NCBI RefSeq assembly: GCF_001625305.1
Contig: NW_017803887.1
Coordinates: 1,805,876-1,869,875, forward strand
Source: Branchiostoma belcheri
Taxonomy: Eukaryota; Chordata; Leptocardii; Amphioxiformes; Branchiostomatidae
Length of the DNA: 64,000 nt
Direction of reading: 5' to 3'
In this document: positions 1-16,800 of the stretch, one piece after another
Position numbering within the stretch: position 1 is the stretch's first letter
Layout: each line of letters opens with the position of its first letter
Made by a program: the position numbers and the translations under genes
Notes under the pieces: generated by a model
Told to the model about the DNA's origin: nothing
Databases searched by the model: none
Seen by the model: only the letters and a program-made list of their open reading frames with translations

Positions 1-925
1 CTAGAGTTCCCCGATCTCATACCTTCGCCAAATGATGTTAATCTTTATGACAAAGTTTAGAATAGATTACTTCCCCCCTGATTTAAGAAATAGGAACCTA
101 ATTTTCATGAATTATATCTATTTTATCATAATCTCAACCAGAAGACAGTCTTATATTAACAAAGAATGCATTCTAGCATTTCCTAATAAACAATTATGCA
201 AATGAGGTCCTGATTTGAATAAATTATGTTTAATGATGTTCACCTCAATTTAACTTTCAAATACCACAAGTATGAAATTCCAGGCAGTTATCATTACATA
301 ATTATAAAATTTTCTCATTAATTATGCAAATTAAGTCATTATTAACATAATCAACATCTTCCTGTGTTTCTCTCGTTGTCAATTACCAATGTCACAAGCT
401 TCAATCGTCCTATAATGGAATACAGCTGATTTGTAGAATTTCCCCATAAATTATGCAAATTACATCCATATTTGCATAATTGTCACATAATTATATTAAG
501 CATCATGTAAGCTACCTACATACCAAAAATCACGACGATCCGTCAATCGGTTCTTGAGTTATCCCCTGTTGAATATTTTCAAGAATTTATCCCTGCAGTT
601 CCAGAGCAAGCCGCTAGGGGGCCTAAACTCACGTCACTTCTTTCCCAGCACAAGAGCTACCTACCATCTAAATTTCATCACCATAGCATGTCTACATCAT
701 GAGATATCAAAACCGGAAGTTCAGCTGCAGTACTATGACAAGCCGCTAGGGGGTCCAAAATCTAATCATTTTGAGGTCTCATCAAGACCTACCCACATAC
801 CAAGTATGAAGACAATCCATCAAGGCCTTCTCAAGTTATCGTGTTTACAGACAGACAGACAGACACACACACACACACACACATACACGAACGCCCCTGA
901 AAACATAACCTTCTTGGCGAAGGTA
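1..925 (+). mobile_element. AT-rich non-autonomous interspersed element (family A), apparently full length
   Basis: An AT-rich element with repeated TAATTATGCAAAT-like words and two GCCGCTAGGGGG blocks near 611 and 743. It starts with the terminal word ACCTTCGCCAA (21-31) and ends with its reverse complement TTGGCGAAGGT (914-924). A short hairpin (ACCTTC...GAAGGT) and a CA microsatellite lie just inside the right end. Related copies, some reversed, occur at 22228, 43076, 45697, 53746 and 59942. No transposase reading frame is visible; the 145-codon open frame starting at 554 is repeat sequence. Superfamily not assigned. Confidence 0.65.
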
Positions 926-1135
926 ATAAGATATAGTGTTCAAATGTTGTGTCTATGGTCTGCAACTGGGAAAATTCTGATGCAATGTTGACCAAACATC
1001 CAACGAAAACTGAAAAATCTGGGTTTTGCATAGGTGCAGTATGTTAGATGTGCTCTGTGTCAATGTCAGCAATGCATCATTGCTGACATCATACTTGACC
1101 CCATGTGACCTGTCATCAGGGCTGCTGATTGGCTG

Positions 1136-4100
1136 CTATGCACATGGCCCCGTGTCAAGGATCATGTCATCTATAGCAATGTCCCCTTGTGCACTGGTGC
1201 CTCGGACACCTTCGAAAATCACCTGCAAAATAACAGCTACATCAGCACTTACAGTTATTTCATTTGGTTTTCAGAACGAATTCTGTGGTGTAAGAAGTTT
1301 GGGTTCAAGATTTGTCCATAAGAATTTCTAACAACACACATACACTTTCATATGTAAAACAAGAAATACATCAAGCAGCTGAATAAGCTCTCTGAAAAGT
1401 TAGATATTTGACAGATAGCATCTTTCTAGCCTGGTTGCCATCCGATTTGTATCGACAACCCCCCCCCCTACCAAAACCGGGTTGCCATTACAAATTGGGG
1501 TTGCCGTTACAAATCGGATGGCAGCACCTTTTGTCAGTGACTGAGGATGAGTAGAATTAATCTTCATATTTTCTACTGACTCGAATACCACTGTTCTTGA
1601 CGATATTAGCAATTTTATTGCCATCTTTCGTCAGTGACTTAGGATGAGTAAAATTAATCTTCATATTTTCTTACTGACTCGAATACCACTGTTCTATATA
1701 GTGACATTATTAGCATGCCCTTCCATGCAAGTCTAAAGCAAGAAAGAATGAGCCTTACTTGAAAATTCGCAGCCGTGTTAAATGTAACTCCCGCTTTCGA
1801 CCACTTGTTGCCTTGGGGCCCAGATAGAGACCAAAGCTTTCTGTCGTCATTGGTTCCCATGCCAACCGTGCGTAGATAGACGTTGAGAGAACCGATGCCC
1901 TGACCCCTCATGTGGTAGTAGAACGTCAGACAGTGCGGCCCTGTGGTGCTGTACACAGGTGACAAACCATGGGCCTTCTTTCCTGGTGCCTTCTTATTTG
2001 CCTCGATGAAAAGAAAGCGGCCTGTAAAAAACGATTCCGCATCAGTTCAACGATTGAGCTGTTGATCTTGTCCATCGGTCATTTGAACACATCCATAATG
2101 GTGACCAGCCCCTAAAACTCTCTTCTGCAACTTGCTACATAATGTAGTCCAACATTACAGGGTCATAACAACCAGCTTCCTTAGTCGCCACAGGGTAGTG
2201 AAATAGTTTTAAGATAACAAATTCAATTTCCAGCCCTTTCTGTAGTACAATACAATACTGCAGAAGACCCAATAAAACATAAAATCACATCGTGTCATTT
2301 CCCGATGTCTGCCAACCCCTGCTCACCATGTCCAATGGTATGGTCTGATTTGGGTCCGGTTCGTCTGGACGGAGTGCCCTTACCCTCCTGACTCCAGCTC
2401 CAGTTGAAGTCATCACTGGTTCCCTCTGTGAAGCCGCACAGATCTTCGTCGAATGTACACACAACTGGGAGACAGAGAACAAAACTGCATAAATCGTCTT
2501 CTTTGTCATGCTCATTCTGAATATTAATTCTCAAAAACACTCACAGCTAATTGCCTGAACCAGATTTCTTCTGAGGCAAGACACTTTAGCTGGCTAGACG
2601 TAACCGGAGGACAACTGGTTACGGGCTGGCCAACTAAATCTGCCTGGAGATCACTCCTGGCATTCCATTTTTATGTTATGAAACTTCGTCAGTACTTTAA
2701 AACTTTCGGTTATTACTGCATGAAAGGAGGTTGAACAGGAACCTCTGAAACACTTCATGGGTTTATCCCATTTAACTGTTCCCCCGGCATTCGTCGATGT
2801 AAATGAGAACTGAGGATGTATATGTTTTTGTCAAAGAAAGTGATGTCCAGAGACTTACTGTAAGACAACGAACATAGGGGCATACCTCTTGTTGCACGTA
2901 CTCTTGTAGCTGTCGTGGTCTCATCAGTTGTCATCTCCAAGGGAACGGTTGACATGGTGACAGACGTTGGCATGGTGTCTCTTGGTGTTGTCTGTTTGCC
3001 GGCATGAGTCGGAGTCAGCTCTGTTGTACCCTGCCATTTTGCGATCGGTTCTCCCGTCACTGTGGCGTCTTAGCGAGAGAAAAATAGACAACGATATTAC
3101 AATGGTTATTAGACAGAAGGGAGAAGAACAAGATAATGAAATGGAACAAATCCAGTAAACATACTTTATTATGTATTTATTCTATTTATTATTATTATAT
3201 ATAATAATTCTTAAAAACGTCAATGTAGCCCAGTCAAGTTCAGTACAGTGCTGATTTCTAATGGGCCCCAGGGCCAGAAAAAAACATAGTCTGATACAGA
3301 AGTAAATTAAGAAATTAATAGGTTTAATACAGAAGAAAATCACAAATGTGCTTATGGTAAAGATGAATGAAAATTGTATAATATTTTGGTAACTAAAGAT
3401 GAGACTGGAGTCAGTCAGTCATTATCCATCAATCATACAACATCTGATAAAACAAACCAACAACTCACCACACTTGTACAGCGTATTAACCTTGAGCACA
3501 TCCAGGTCGGTCCACCCCTTGGAACGCCCGATCTTCTTGGTAGGGTCCTTGGACACAATAGTCTTCTTCCCATTGATGGAGGCGGTCCGCGGGCCGTAGT
3601 GAATGACGGACTGGGTGTCGTAGGGAAGGCCCAGGGTCGTGTAACGTTTGCCGGAGAGCTTGAAGTTAGCGTTGCCTGATCCTGTTAAAGAGTTATTTTT
3701 TTAATTCTAAGCAATTTTTACCTCCATGAAATCTGATTTTTTTCTAGAAATAGAAATACATGCATGCCAACTTGCCAAGTTGGAAGGGTTGCATCCTTTT
3801 TTAGTGTTCCATACTCATGCCCGTAGCCAGGGGGGTTCGGAAAGCTCAAAGGTATCTAAATGAGTGAAGCAAGTGCATGTGTGAGTTAATCTGGGCCAGA
3901 TGAACTTACACAGGAGAGTCTTTTAGATACATATCAGGAGAGTCTTAATAAACAAGCTCTTTGATCCTTCTTCTCTACTGTTTCCACAACAAGAACCGCG
4001 CTATTTGATCCTTCTCTATCTATTCTTAACAAGAACCGCGCCGTGCGTCTGCATTTGAAATTAGACAAGACAATAGTGGAAGACATGCATCAATAGCGGC

Positions 4101-5267
4101 ACACTGCCACAACTTTGTTTACTAGCTTGTCCATGACCTTTGCAATGCACTGTGGAGTACGGTAATGCAGCAACTTACCCCGCCCGAAAGGGACGACGGA
4201 TGATGATTAGTATGAAAGGCACTGTAAATGTCCGGCCGTATACATGTCGGGTCCTAGGCGCCCCCTCCCCTTCCCCCCCCCCCCCCCTACCTAGTAAACA
4301 AACGTCCGTGCCAGATGTGCATCCACTGGACTGGACGTGCAGTCTTGAATCAGCACCATCGGTTTTGTGAACAGGTGTTAGTCGGTGATCGCCTTGCAAA
4401 ACATCCACCCAGTACAGAGAAAAAATCTTATAGACAAGAAAAATCTTTTAAAATAAAAAAATTCTAAAGAACAGGCACAGTCTGGTATTAATATTAATAA
4501 CCTCTAATAAAAACCTCTACTAAGTGGACTACACTGCAGTATGATTAAAATGAACCAGGCAACAGGCCAACTCGCGCATTCCCGCCAAAAGCCCGGGCAA
4601 GCTCCCAATAGACTGGTTATCCAGCTGTAGTACTACCTACAACAAATGACATTCGCGATGTCATGACTTTGCGATGGAGAGGTCAACGCGAATACCGTGA
4701 AAATAAAATCACCAAGAACGTTACAAGATTTACAGATGTACCTGGAAATTGGTAGATTCTGACGTGACTGAATAAAGTTACACGGTTTCAGTTACTGCCC
4801 TTATCATAACATGCAAACACAGAAGGGCTAATGAGCTAGCTTACACTACACTACACTTTACACTGTGTTTTGGAACTTTTACAGACTGTTACTAGCCTCC
4901 TTCGCGCTCCAACAAGACCACTGCAACAAGACTGCTTCCCGTCGGCGACTAAAAAGGGCCATGCAAATCGCTCCTAAGTGTTTTTAATGGCCATTTTTAG
5001 TCGCCGACTGGAAGCAGTCTTGTTGGAGCGCGAATCCTTCTCTCGGCGGCAAAAACTCCCTCGGCAGCAAATCGTCCCTCGCGGCGGCATATTACTCGCG
5101 TCGCTCAGAGAAAAAATAACGCCGACGCCCAACAAGACTGCGCAGGAGGCTAGACTGTTACAGACTATCCGCATTACCTGTGGCAGTGCGTGTACCAGAA
5201 CACAGCCGGTAGCTAACAGCAGCACATGGGCCGTTGAAAACATCGTCAGAAAACCACAGAGGTGCAT
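1136..5267 (-). CDS. Secreted astacin-type metalloprotease with MAM domain (meprin-like), incomplete model
   Basis: Minus-strand gene. Supported exons are 5178-5267, 3469-3681, 2886-3068, 2327-2464, 1759-2021 and 1136-1222; the last five join in consistent phase. The first exon encodes a signal peptide (MHLCGFLTMF then a hydrophobic core). The 3469-3681 exon is the C-terminal part of an astacin domain (LGLPYDTQSVIHYG, then a DLDVLKVNTLYKC ending). A Thr-rich linker follows, then a complete MAM domain of about 163 residues from VCTFDEDLCGF to GDIAIDDMILDTGPCA and a stop. The astacin Met-turn, normally S-x-M-H-Y, reads S-V-I-H-Y, so Met is replaced by Ile while the Tyr is kept. Exon 1 ends in phase 0 and the next recognised exon needs phase 1, so at least one exon is missing. 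I found no HExxHxxGxxH exon in the 1.5 kb between them. The family cleaves extracellular peptides and matrix; activity of this copy is uncertain. Confidence 0.75.
1427..1535. mobile_element. Decayed TAGCC-type MITE
   Basis: It starts TAGCCTGGTTGCCATCCGAT and is followed by the inverted copy ATCGGATGGCA near 1515-1525, around a C9 tract. The outer right end is lost. It lies in the last intron of the astacin/MAM gene. Confidence 0.5.
1527..1705. repeat. Two-copy tandem repeat, unit about 97 bp
   Basis: Both copies read roughly TCAGTGACT-AGGATGAGTA then AATTAATCTTCATATTTTC and CTGACTCGAATACCACTGTTC. They lie next to the MITE remnant in the last intron of the astacin/MAM gene. Confidence 0.7.
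4893..5152. mobile_element. Foldback MITE, TAGCC...GGCTA, with 9-bp target duplication
   Basis: A 260-bp element whose two halves are inverted copies: the arms around 4900-4965 and 4985-5035 share a run through AGTCGCCGACTGGAAGCAGT. The outer ends are TAGCCTCC and GGAGGCTA. GACTGTTAC lies directly on both sides (4884-4892 and 5153-5161), a clean target-site duplication. It sits in intron 1 of the astacin/MAM gene, only 25 bp from the exon 1 donor, so it may affect splicing. Confidence 0.8.
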
Positions 5268-5316
5268 GGGGAAGCTCCGTCTTGGCCTGTACTGCTAACA
5301 GCTTGGTCACCGTATA

Positions 5317-5324
5317 CTTAAATA
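5317..5324 (-). promoter_or_regulatory. TATA-like box of the astacin/MAM gene
   Basis: On the minus strand TATTTAAG lies about 50 bp before the ATG at 5267. Spacing and absence of other genes fit a core promoter. Inferred from sequence only. Confidence 0.4.
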
Positions 5325-5502
5325 GCATGGGTTCCCGGAAGTGACGTCACCGGCGTCAGGCCTTCTTGGTTCACTCAGTCGTCCAATGTAGAGTACTAGG
5401 AAATGTGCTGACGTCATGGACTGGATAAACTGTCGAGCGCAGTCATTGTGTCTGACTGGGATGTTTAGTCTGAATGGGAACTGGTTTAGTTTGAGTGGAA
5501 AC

Positions 5503-5629
5503 ACACACACTCACACTTACTCACTCACTCACACTTACTCACTCACTCACACTTACTCACTCACTCACTCACTCACTCACTCACACTTACTCACTCACTC
5601 ACACTTACTCACTCACTCACTCACTCACT
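5503..5629. repeat. ACTC microsatellite with CACTTA interruptions
   Basis: A tract of (CACT)n broken by CACACTTACT units. It makes long His-Ser-Leu-Thr open frames that are not genes. It lies in the 1.1-kb space between the astacin/MAM gene and the carboxylesterase gene; a C10A9 tract follows at 5751-5769. Confidence 0.9.
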
Positions 5630-5859
5630 GGTGATCACTATTTTATAGTTTATCGTCTGTTGTTTCCAGTTTCGCAGCCATAAGGCCATGTTGATTTGAT
5701 TATATGGATGACATCCACGCCCGCATGAATTTTCGGCCGTTCACGTCCGCCCCCCCCCCCCAAAAAAAAATTCAACCGTACTGTATATCGTACAAAACAG
5801 TTGCAACATTCTTTTGACAACATATTTATACAGAAACACACAACAAAAGTTCAGCTACT

Positions 5860-6140
5860 CTGGGGAGCTTTCGAGACGAACTGTGTCTTTTCTTAAACCC
5901 GATTAAGATCTCGTCTTGGAGTTCTCTTGTTACGTGACTTGATGTAATAATCACGCGACAAGAGACAGTCATATACAGGTTTCAGGTAGTGACGCCCCCT
6001 GTCCCTGTTTAAGGTATTGAGTTGTCGGCGGATCTGGATTGCCTCCCGGACACCCCTTGCAAACCAATCGGAATCTTGATCAAATACTTTTACCCTGTCC
6101 CAGTCTATGTTGCGTTTCTCCTTGGCGACGTGCTCCACGA
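5860..6140 (-). mobile_element. Remnant of a retroelement, probably Penelope-like
   Basis: Minus-strand open frame with the pattern NIDWDRVKVFDQDSDW, then RGVREAIQIRR and NRDRGRHYL. This pattern is known from GIY-YIG-bearing retroelement proteins. The minus-strand TCTCGAAAGCTCCCCAGAGT at its right end resembles the 3' ends of such elements. It is a short fragment of an old copy; the family assignment is from memory and tentative. Confidence 0.5.
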
Positions 6141-6347
6141 CAGGTGTTCATTCATCTCGGGGACAGATTGGTAACACTCTGCTTTATGCGTGCCGTCACT
6201 CGATGACCAATGGCCTAAAACAAATTTTGTCAGGACTCGCTCCACAAACTTTAACCTAGATGTCCAAAGGTCGTCCCTAAGCCTTTGTCGTGGCGAAAGG
6301 CTCAACTTTGAACCTTCTCACTGTAACTTTGGAACACACCCATAACG

Positions 6348-12155
<5,808 letters not shown>

Positions 12156-12216
12156 TGAGATATTGTCATTAGATCTTGGGAACAATTTTGAATGCTGACA
12201 TTTGATGTGCATCCCG

Positions 12217-12222
12217 AATAAA
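12217..12222 (+). terminator. Polyadenylation signal of the carboxylesterase gene
   Basis: AATAAA 62 bp after the stop codon, giving a very short 3' untranslated region. Confidence 0.65.
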
Positions 12223-13587
12223 CTATTGACATCCATACATACGTGTTGTCTTAAGGCGACGTAGTTTAGTCTTTTGTTTTACTTTAAGGAGTATAGGCCG
12301 CCATGAACATCTAGGTAACATATGGAGATATATATTACAAACGTCTAGTGGTAATGCATGCTGCAAATATCTAGACTGAGATGTTCATTTTTCAACCACG
12401 AATCCCATACGTGACGGCTGTACTTCTTGGCTTGACTCTTGGCAACTCTGACCAAGATTCATATACTTTTCACGCCGGTGGAGAAATTCAGTATCAGCTG
12501 GAGATGTTTGATAGATCTCATGGTTGTCATAAAATTTCCTTGATCAAACTCAGTGCAGTAAAAGTTTGTGAAAGTACAAGGTATGTGATACGTTCATGCA
12601 ACACAAACAAAAATCGTCGAGAACGTCCTTCTTCCCGTCAATAATCTTTATTTCAAGTGATTTGCTAACTGTCTTATTCTATCCCACCTTAAGCAAAGGA
12701 AACGATCGTACCATCGCCAAACCATATCCCAATCACCTAGCAAGGATTACGTAAAAATAAAATTATACATTATTTACAAAATAAACGACTGGGGGTTAGC
12801 AGGAGGATGATCGACATTAGCTACTAGTATCTCCAAGCAGATTTTTCGGTGGCAGAGTCGTAAGCAACTGACAAGGCAGTATCCAATAGGCCAGCACCTG
12901 TCAGAAAAGTATTCGTACATCATGTATAATGATGATGATGATGAAGTCACAAGCCTCTCAATCTACCTCTGCTTCATCATCATCAGTACCATAGCTTAAG
13001 CCGTATGGGCAGTCTTTCTGTCTGTTAGTATCTGCTTGGAGGGTAAATTATTATAATTAGCACTTATTGCTAGTGACGTACATGTATAACTACAGGTGCT
13101 TAACCGAACTTCAGCTAAATACATATGGCATTCTAGTAAGCAATACTGTGTTCTGGATACTGCACTAAAACGTCAACGTTGGCAGATGTATATACGTTGG
13201 GATGGTAATATAAGGAGACATCAAGCAAGTAAATAAATGTCGTGCAATCACAAAACAGATAAATTACTCTGTTTTCCTGCACATTTGGCAGTTCCGGTTT
13301 TGATAGATTGTGCTCCTGTTTTTTTTTTCAACTTTCACTTTGGTAAGAAGCTTGCGGTAGGGAAAACATGCGGCACTTTGGAGACGCACGACCAAGAAAA
13401 AAGAAAACTTGAAAACAAGTCAGCAAAGACACAAAAAGGCTTGGAGACTATGTCCACTAACCACGTGGTGAACTTATCAAATTGCAGCAAAATTTGTCTT
13501 TGTCTGATTGGCAGCGAAAGTCCTAACTGTCCAACGGAAGAAAACGTGTGATTCTACGGCGGTCCTGAAAATTATGGTGCGCTTGAG
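12223..13587. other. Convergent intergenic region / SSU72 3' untranslated region
   Basis: It holds the likely SSU72 3' untranslated region (minus strand) and a small GATGATGAT/CATCATCAT inverted pair near 12931-12985. Open frames at 12381-12644 and 13237-13551 show no recognisable domain. No gene supported. Confidence 0.5.
12647..12652 (-). terminator. SSU72: Candidate polyadenylation signal of SSU72
   Basis: TTTATT on the plus strand, AATAAA on the minus strand, about 1.2 kb downstream of the SSU72 stop codon. Confidence 0.45.
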
Positions 13588-13850
13588 AGGCCTGTTGTCA
13601 GGAGCCTAAAAGCACGGTGTCTGTGAAAGGCCAGTCATCAATAAGCTAGAAAGTTCGATGTGCACTAGAGGCCAGTTGTCGGTAGTCTAAAAACACAGTC
13701 TCTGTGAAGGCCAGTCATAAATAACCTAGAACGTACGGTGTGCATGACAGGCCAGTTGTCACTAGCCTAAAAACTACGGTATCCGTGAAGGGCCAGTCAT
13801 AAATATCGTGGACAGTACGGTGTACAGGGCAGGCCAGTCGTCAGTAAAAG
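13588..13850. repeat. Tandem repeat of about 81 bp, at least three copies, reaching the SSU72 stop codon
   Basis: AGGCC(A/T)GTTGTC-like blocks start at 13588, 13669, 13749 and 13830, each followed by GTGAAGGGCCAGTCATAAAT-like sequence. The last block overlaps the SSU72 stop codon (13841-13843), so the array is the start of the 3' untranslated region. Confidence 0.7.
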
Positions 13851-16800
13851 GACACTGTGTGCAGGATGGGCCGATTGCACTTCTCCTCGAACGCCTGGAG
13901 GATGTCATCCATGTCGTTCTCAAGGTCATCCGAGTCTTGCAGCTGGAGTATGAGATCGAAGGGTCAAATGTTGGTAGTTGAAAGGGTAACATATTTGTGA
14001 AATATTTCATATGATTTTTGGGAGTTATTATGACACTGTTCTGATGCTAAAAAAGACAACAGCAGCAGCATAAAAAACTGATAAACCTGGTAAAACAAAG
14101 AAACAAGAATAATGCGTGCCAACGCTCATAGTACCACTGGCATGGGTACCCTAAAACTTTAGGGCATCACATTGAAAAACAACGGTGTTATCAAGACCTT
14201 CTCAAGAATATTTTAAACACTTGCATATCTGTAGTGTGCAAATAGCAAACATGCTGAGATTACGAAGCAGACAAAAATGATAAGGCAGAATTCGAGACCA
14301 CGGGCATCGGCCTCTACCAGGTGAGGCTTCAGAGGCGGCAAAACGCACTCTTTTAGCAGACTAACTCTCCCGGCATGCTTTCTGTTTATCTCTACTCTTT
14401 TCAACTACCTCTGAAGTCTGGTAGAGGCTATGCGGAGATTACTGACTACAGTTAGTAGATTATGAAGAAGAATATGCGAGTTGACGTTACCATATGACAG
14501 AGGTCACATATAAGGAAGGCTCCTATCGTGGCCTCCTCGTGATTGTCCTGGATGTCGATGTTGATCACGTGAACTGGTGCATCCGCGCTAGAGTCTCTCG
14601 TCTCTAAATCTGAGAGAAAAATAAACATAACAACATTTGAATGTTATTGTAAAGGGATAAAATACAAGAGTAGACAGTTGTGTGCGTCAGAAAAAAAAGT
14701 TGCATCGTACAACGTGTCCATCCTTTTTGCGGTTGCGTTGTCTCCGTGCATCTTGGAAGTGGACTGGTATCTTTTGTTATTGTTGGGTACGGAACAACCT
14801 CTCCATGCTCCCTAACTTTGGCAAAAACACATTTGACCTTGAACATTCAAGATGGCGGAACCTTCCACGACGTGACGTCATGAGACTGACCAAACCGGCC
14901 GCACGACCGTATTATAAAACCCTTCCCGCCCCCAAATTTGACCTTGAGAATCTCAGATGGCGGTACCTCCCACAGCCTGGTCGTAAACAAACTGACCAAA
15001 TGAATCTTCAATATCGTTACACTACTCCCCCCTGACACACATTTGACCTTGAGAATTCAAGATGGCGGTACCTTCCACGACCTGGTCGTACACCCTCTCC
15101 TCGCACGTGACGACGATGTCGAACCTCTCCTTGGTGGACTGGAACCTCTCCGGGCGCGGCTTGATCCTCCTGTTCCGGTCCAGCATGTGCAGGATGCCAT
15201 TCTGTGTGTATCTGGGGGGTCTGGGTCAAGGAACTGGGGTTCTTGTATAAGACATCTTAGATATGTTTCAGTATTGTAGAATCTCTTATCAACATTTTAT
15301 TTACTGCGTTACACTAGTATTGATTGTATAGATTGCTTGTTGATTTGCATCATTTATATCTAATAAATAAAATGTTCAACTTAACTTCCAAGTTCCCCCA
15401 GAATGAAATTGCCATCATTTACTACTACAGGACTAGGCTTTCGTATTATTTATGCAAATCATGTCTTCATTTACATCACTGATATCGATCGATATTACTC
15501 TCTATCAAGCAGTGTAGGAAGCCGGAGCCTAACATCTGCGTCCCTAATCGCAATCCTAATTGGACACGCCATCAGATGCAACAGATGACGCGCGCTTAAC
15601 CGAACATCTGCAACATATCGTAACATGGGGGTTTCGGAATAGGGGCGCGGCAATTGTTTCAACAAAATAATAGATTTGGGTCCGGTACAACAAAAATGTC
15701 GGACCGATATGGAGGAAGTACGTGAAACGATGGTAACATTGTATATTGCTCTGCTGTCGTTGTTGAACAGTTATTTTAATGTTCAGTTTTACAGCCACTC
15801 ATGATAAAAGTTATTTCCCCCGATCCTTCTACCGTGGTTACTGCACTAGGTTATAACTTGCTCCTCACGTCCCCGAATCTGTCAACTTAAAGTTCGTCGA
15901 AAATCCAGTCCCGAAAATGTACCTACACCTACCATGGCGTCATACATCGTAAGTCTTTTGCATCCTGTCGGACGATCTGTAAATAGCCGGTGGGCACGAT
16001 CAAGGCCAACTATAGCCCAGCTCGACTCTTGGGGGCTTGTTGCTGGGTGAATGTATGAATGCTCTAACAGTTGTGACGACATACAACAGCCGCTACCGTT
16101 TTTCAGTCTCCGTTGATGCCAATCTACGTGATGCAGTACTTAGAACTTCATCATGCATTGTGCAAAGCTCAAGTTGTACGACGTTACGGACTGACGTTCG
16201 TCTACCTCTGTCTGATTCTTTACCACTCTAGACCCACTCCTCACAGCCTACAAATAAACTCCCTAACTCCTCTCGCAACCAACTTCCTATGCCCCTCATT
16301 ACCTTCGAACTGCGTAACCCACTCACGACCCACAAACAAAAGAATCCTTATCCTTCCTAAACCTGGAAACGTCCTAACCCCCCTCAAACCCCACCAACCC
16401 CCAAGAAAACCTACCACCTTCCTAGATCACATTTTACACATTTCCTACCCCCTCACAACCTACCAACTTCCTAACCCCCTCAGAATTTACAAATTTTATC
16501 ACCCCTCACAACTTACAAATTTCCTAACCCCCTCACAACCCAACTTCCTACCCCCCCCACAACTTATAAATTTCCTAACCTCCCTCACAACATACCAAGT
16601 CCCCCCCCAAACTTACAAATTTTCTAACCCCCCTCACAACCTACCAACTTCCTAACCCCCCTCACAACATACCAACTTCCTAACCCCCCTCACAACATAC
16701 CAACTCCCCCCCAAAACTTACAAATTTCCTAACCCCCTCACAACTTCCTAACCCCCCCAACAGCTTACAAATTTCCTAACCCCCCTCACAACATACCAAC

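Noticed and set aside
554-991. 145-codon plus-strand open frame at the window start
   Set aside because: It lies inside a family A mobile element, ends in a CA microsatellite (THTHTHT) and has no domain.
5503-5629. CRISPR-like array
   Set aside because: Simple ACTC microsatellite without unique spacers, in an animal genome.
14213-14404. 63-codon minus-strand frame with a hydrophobic tail in SSU72 intron 4
   Set aside because: It overlaps a foldback MITE, and the SSU72 exons on both sides join perfectly without it.
16113-16655. 180-codon Pro/Thr-rich open frame
   Set aside because: It is the C-rich minisatellite in SSU72 intron 2; frames stay open because the plus strand lacks G and so lacks TAG and TGA.
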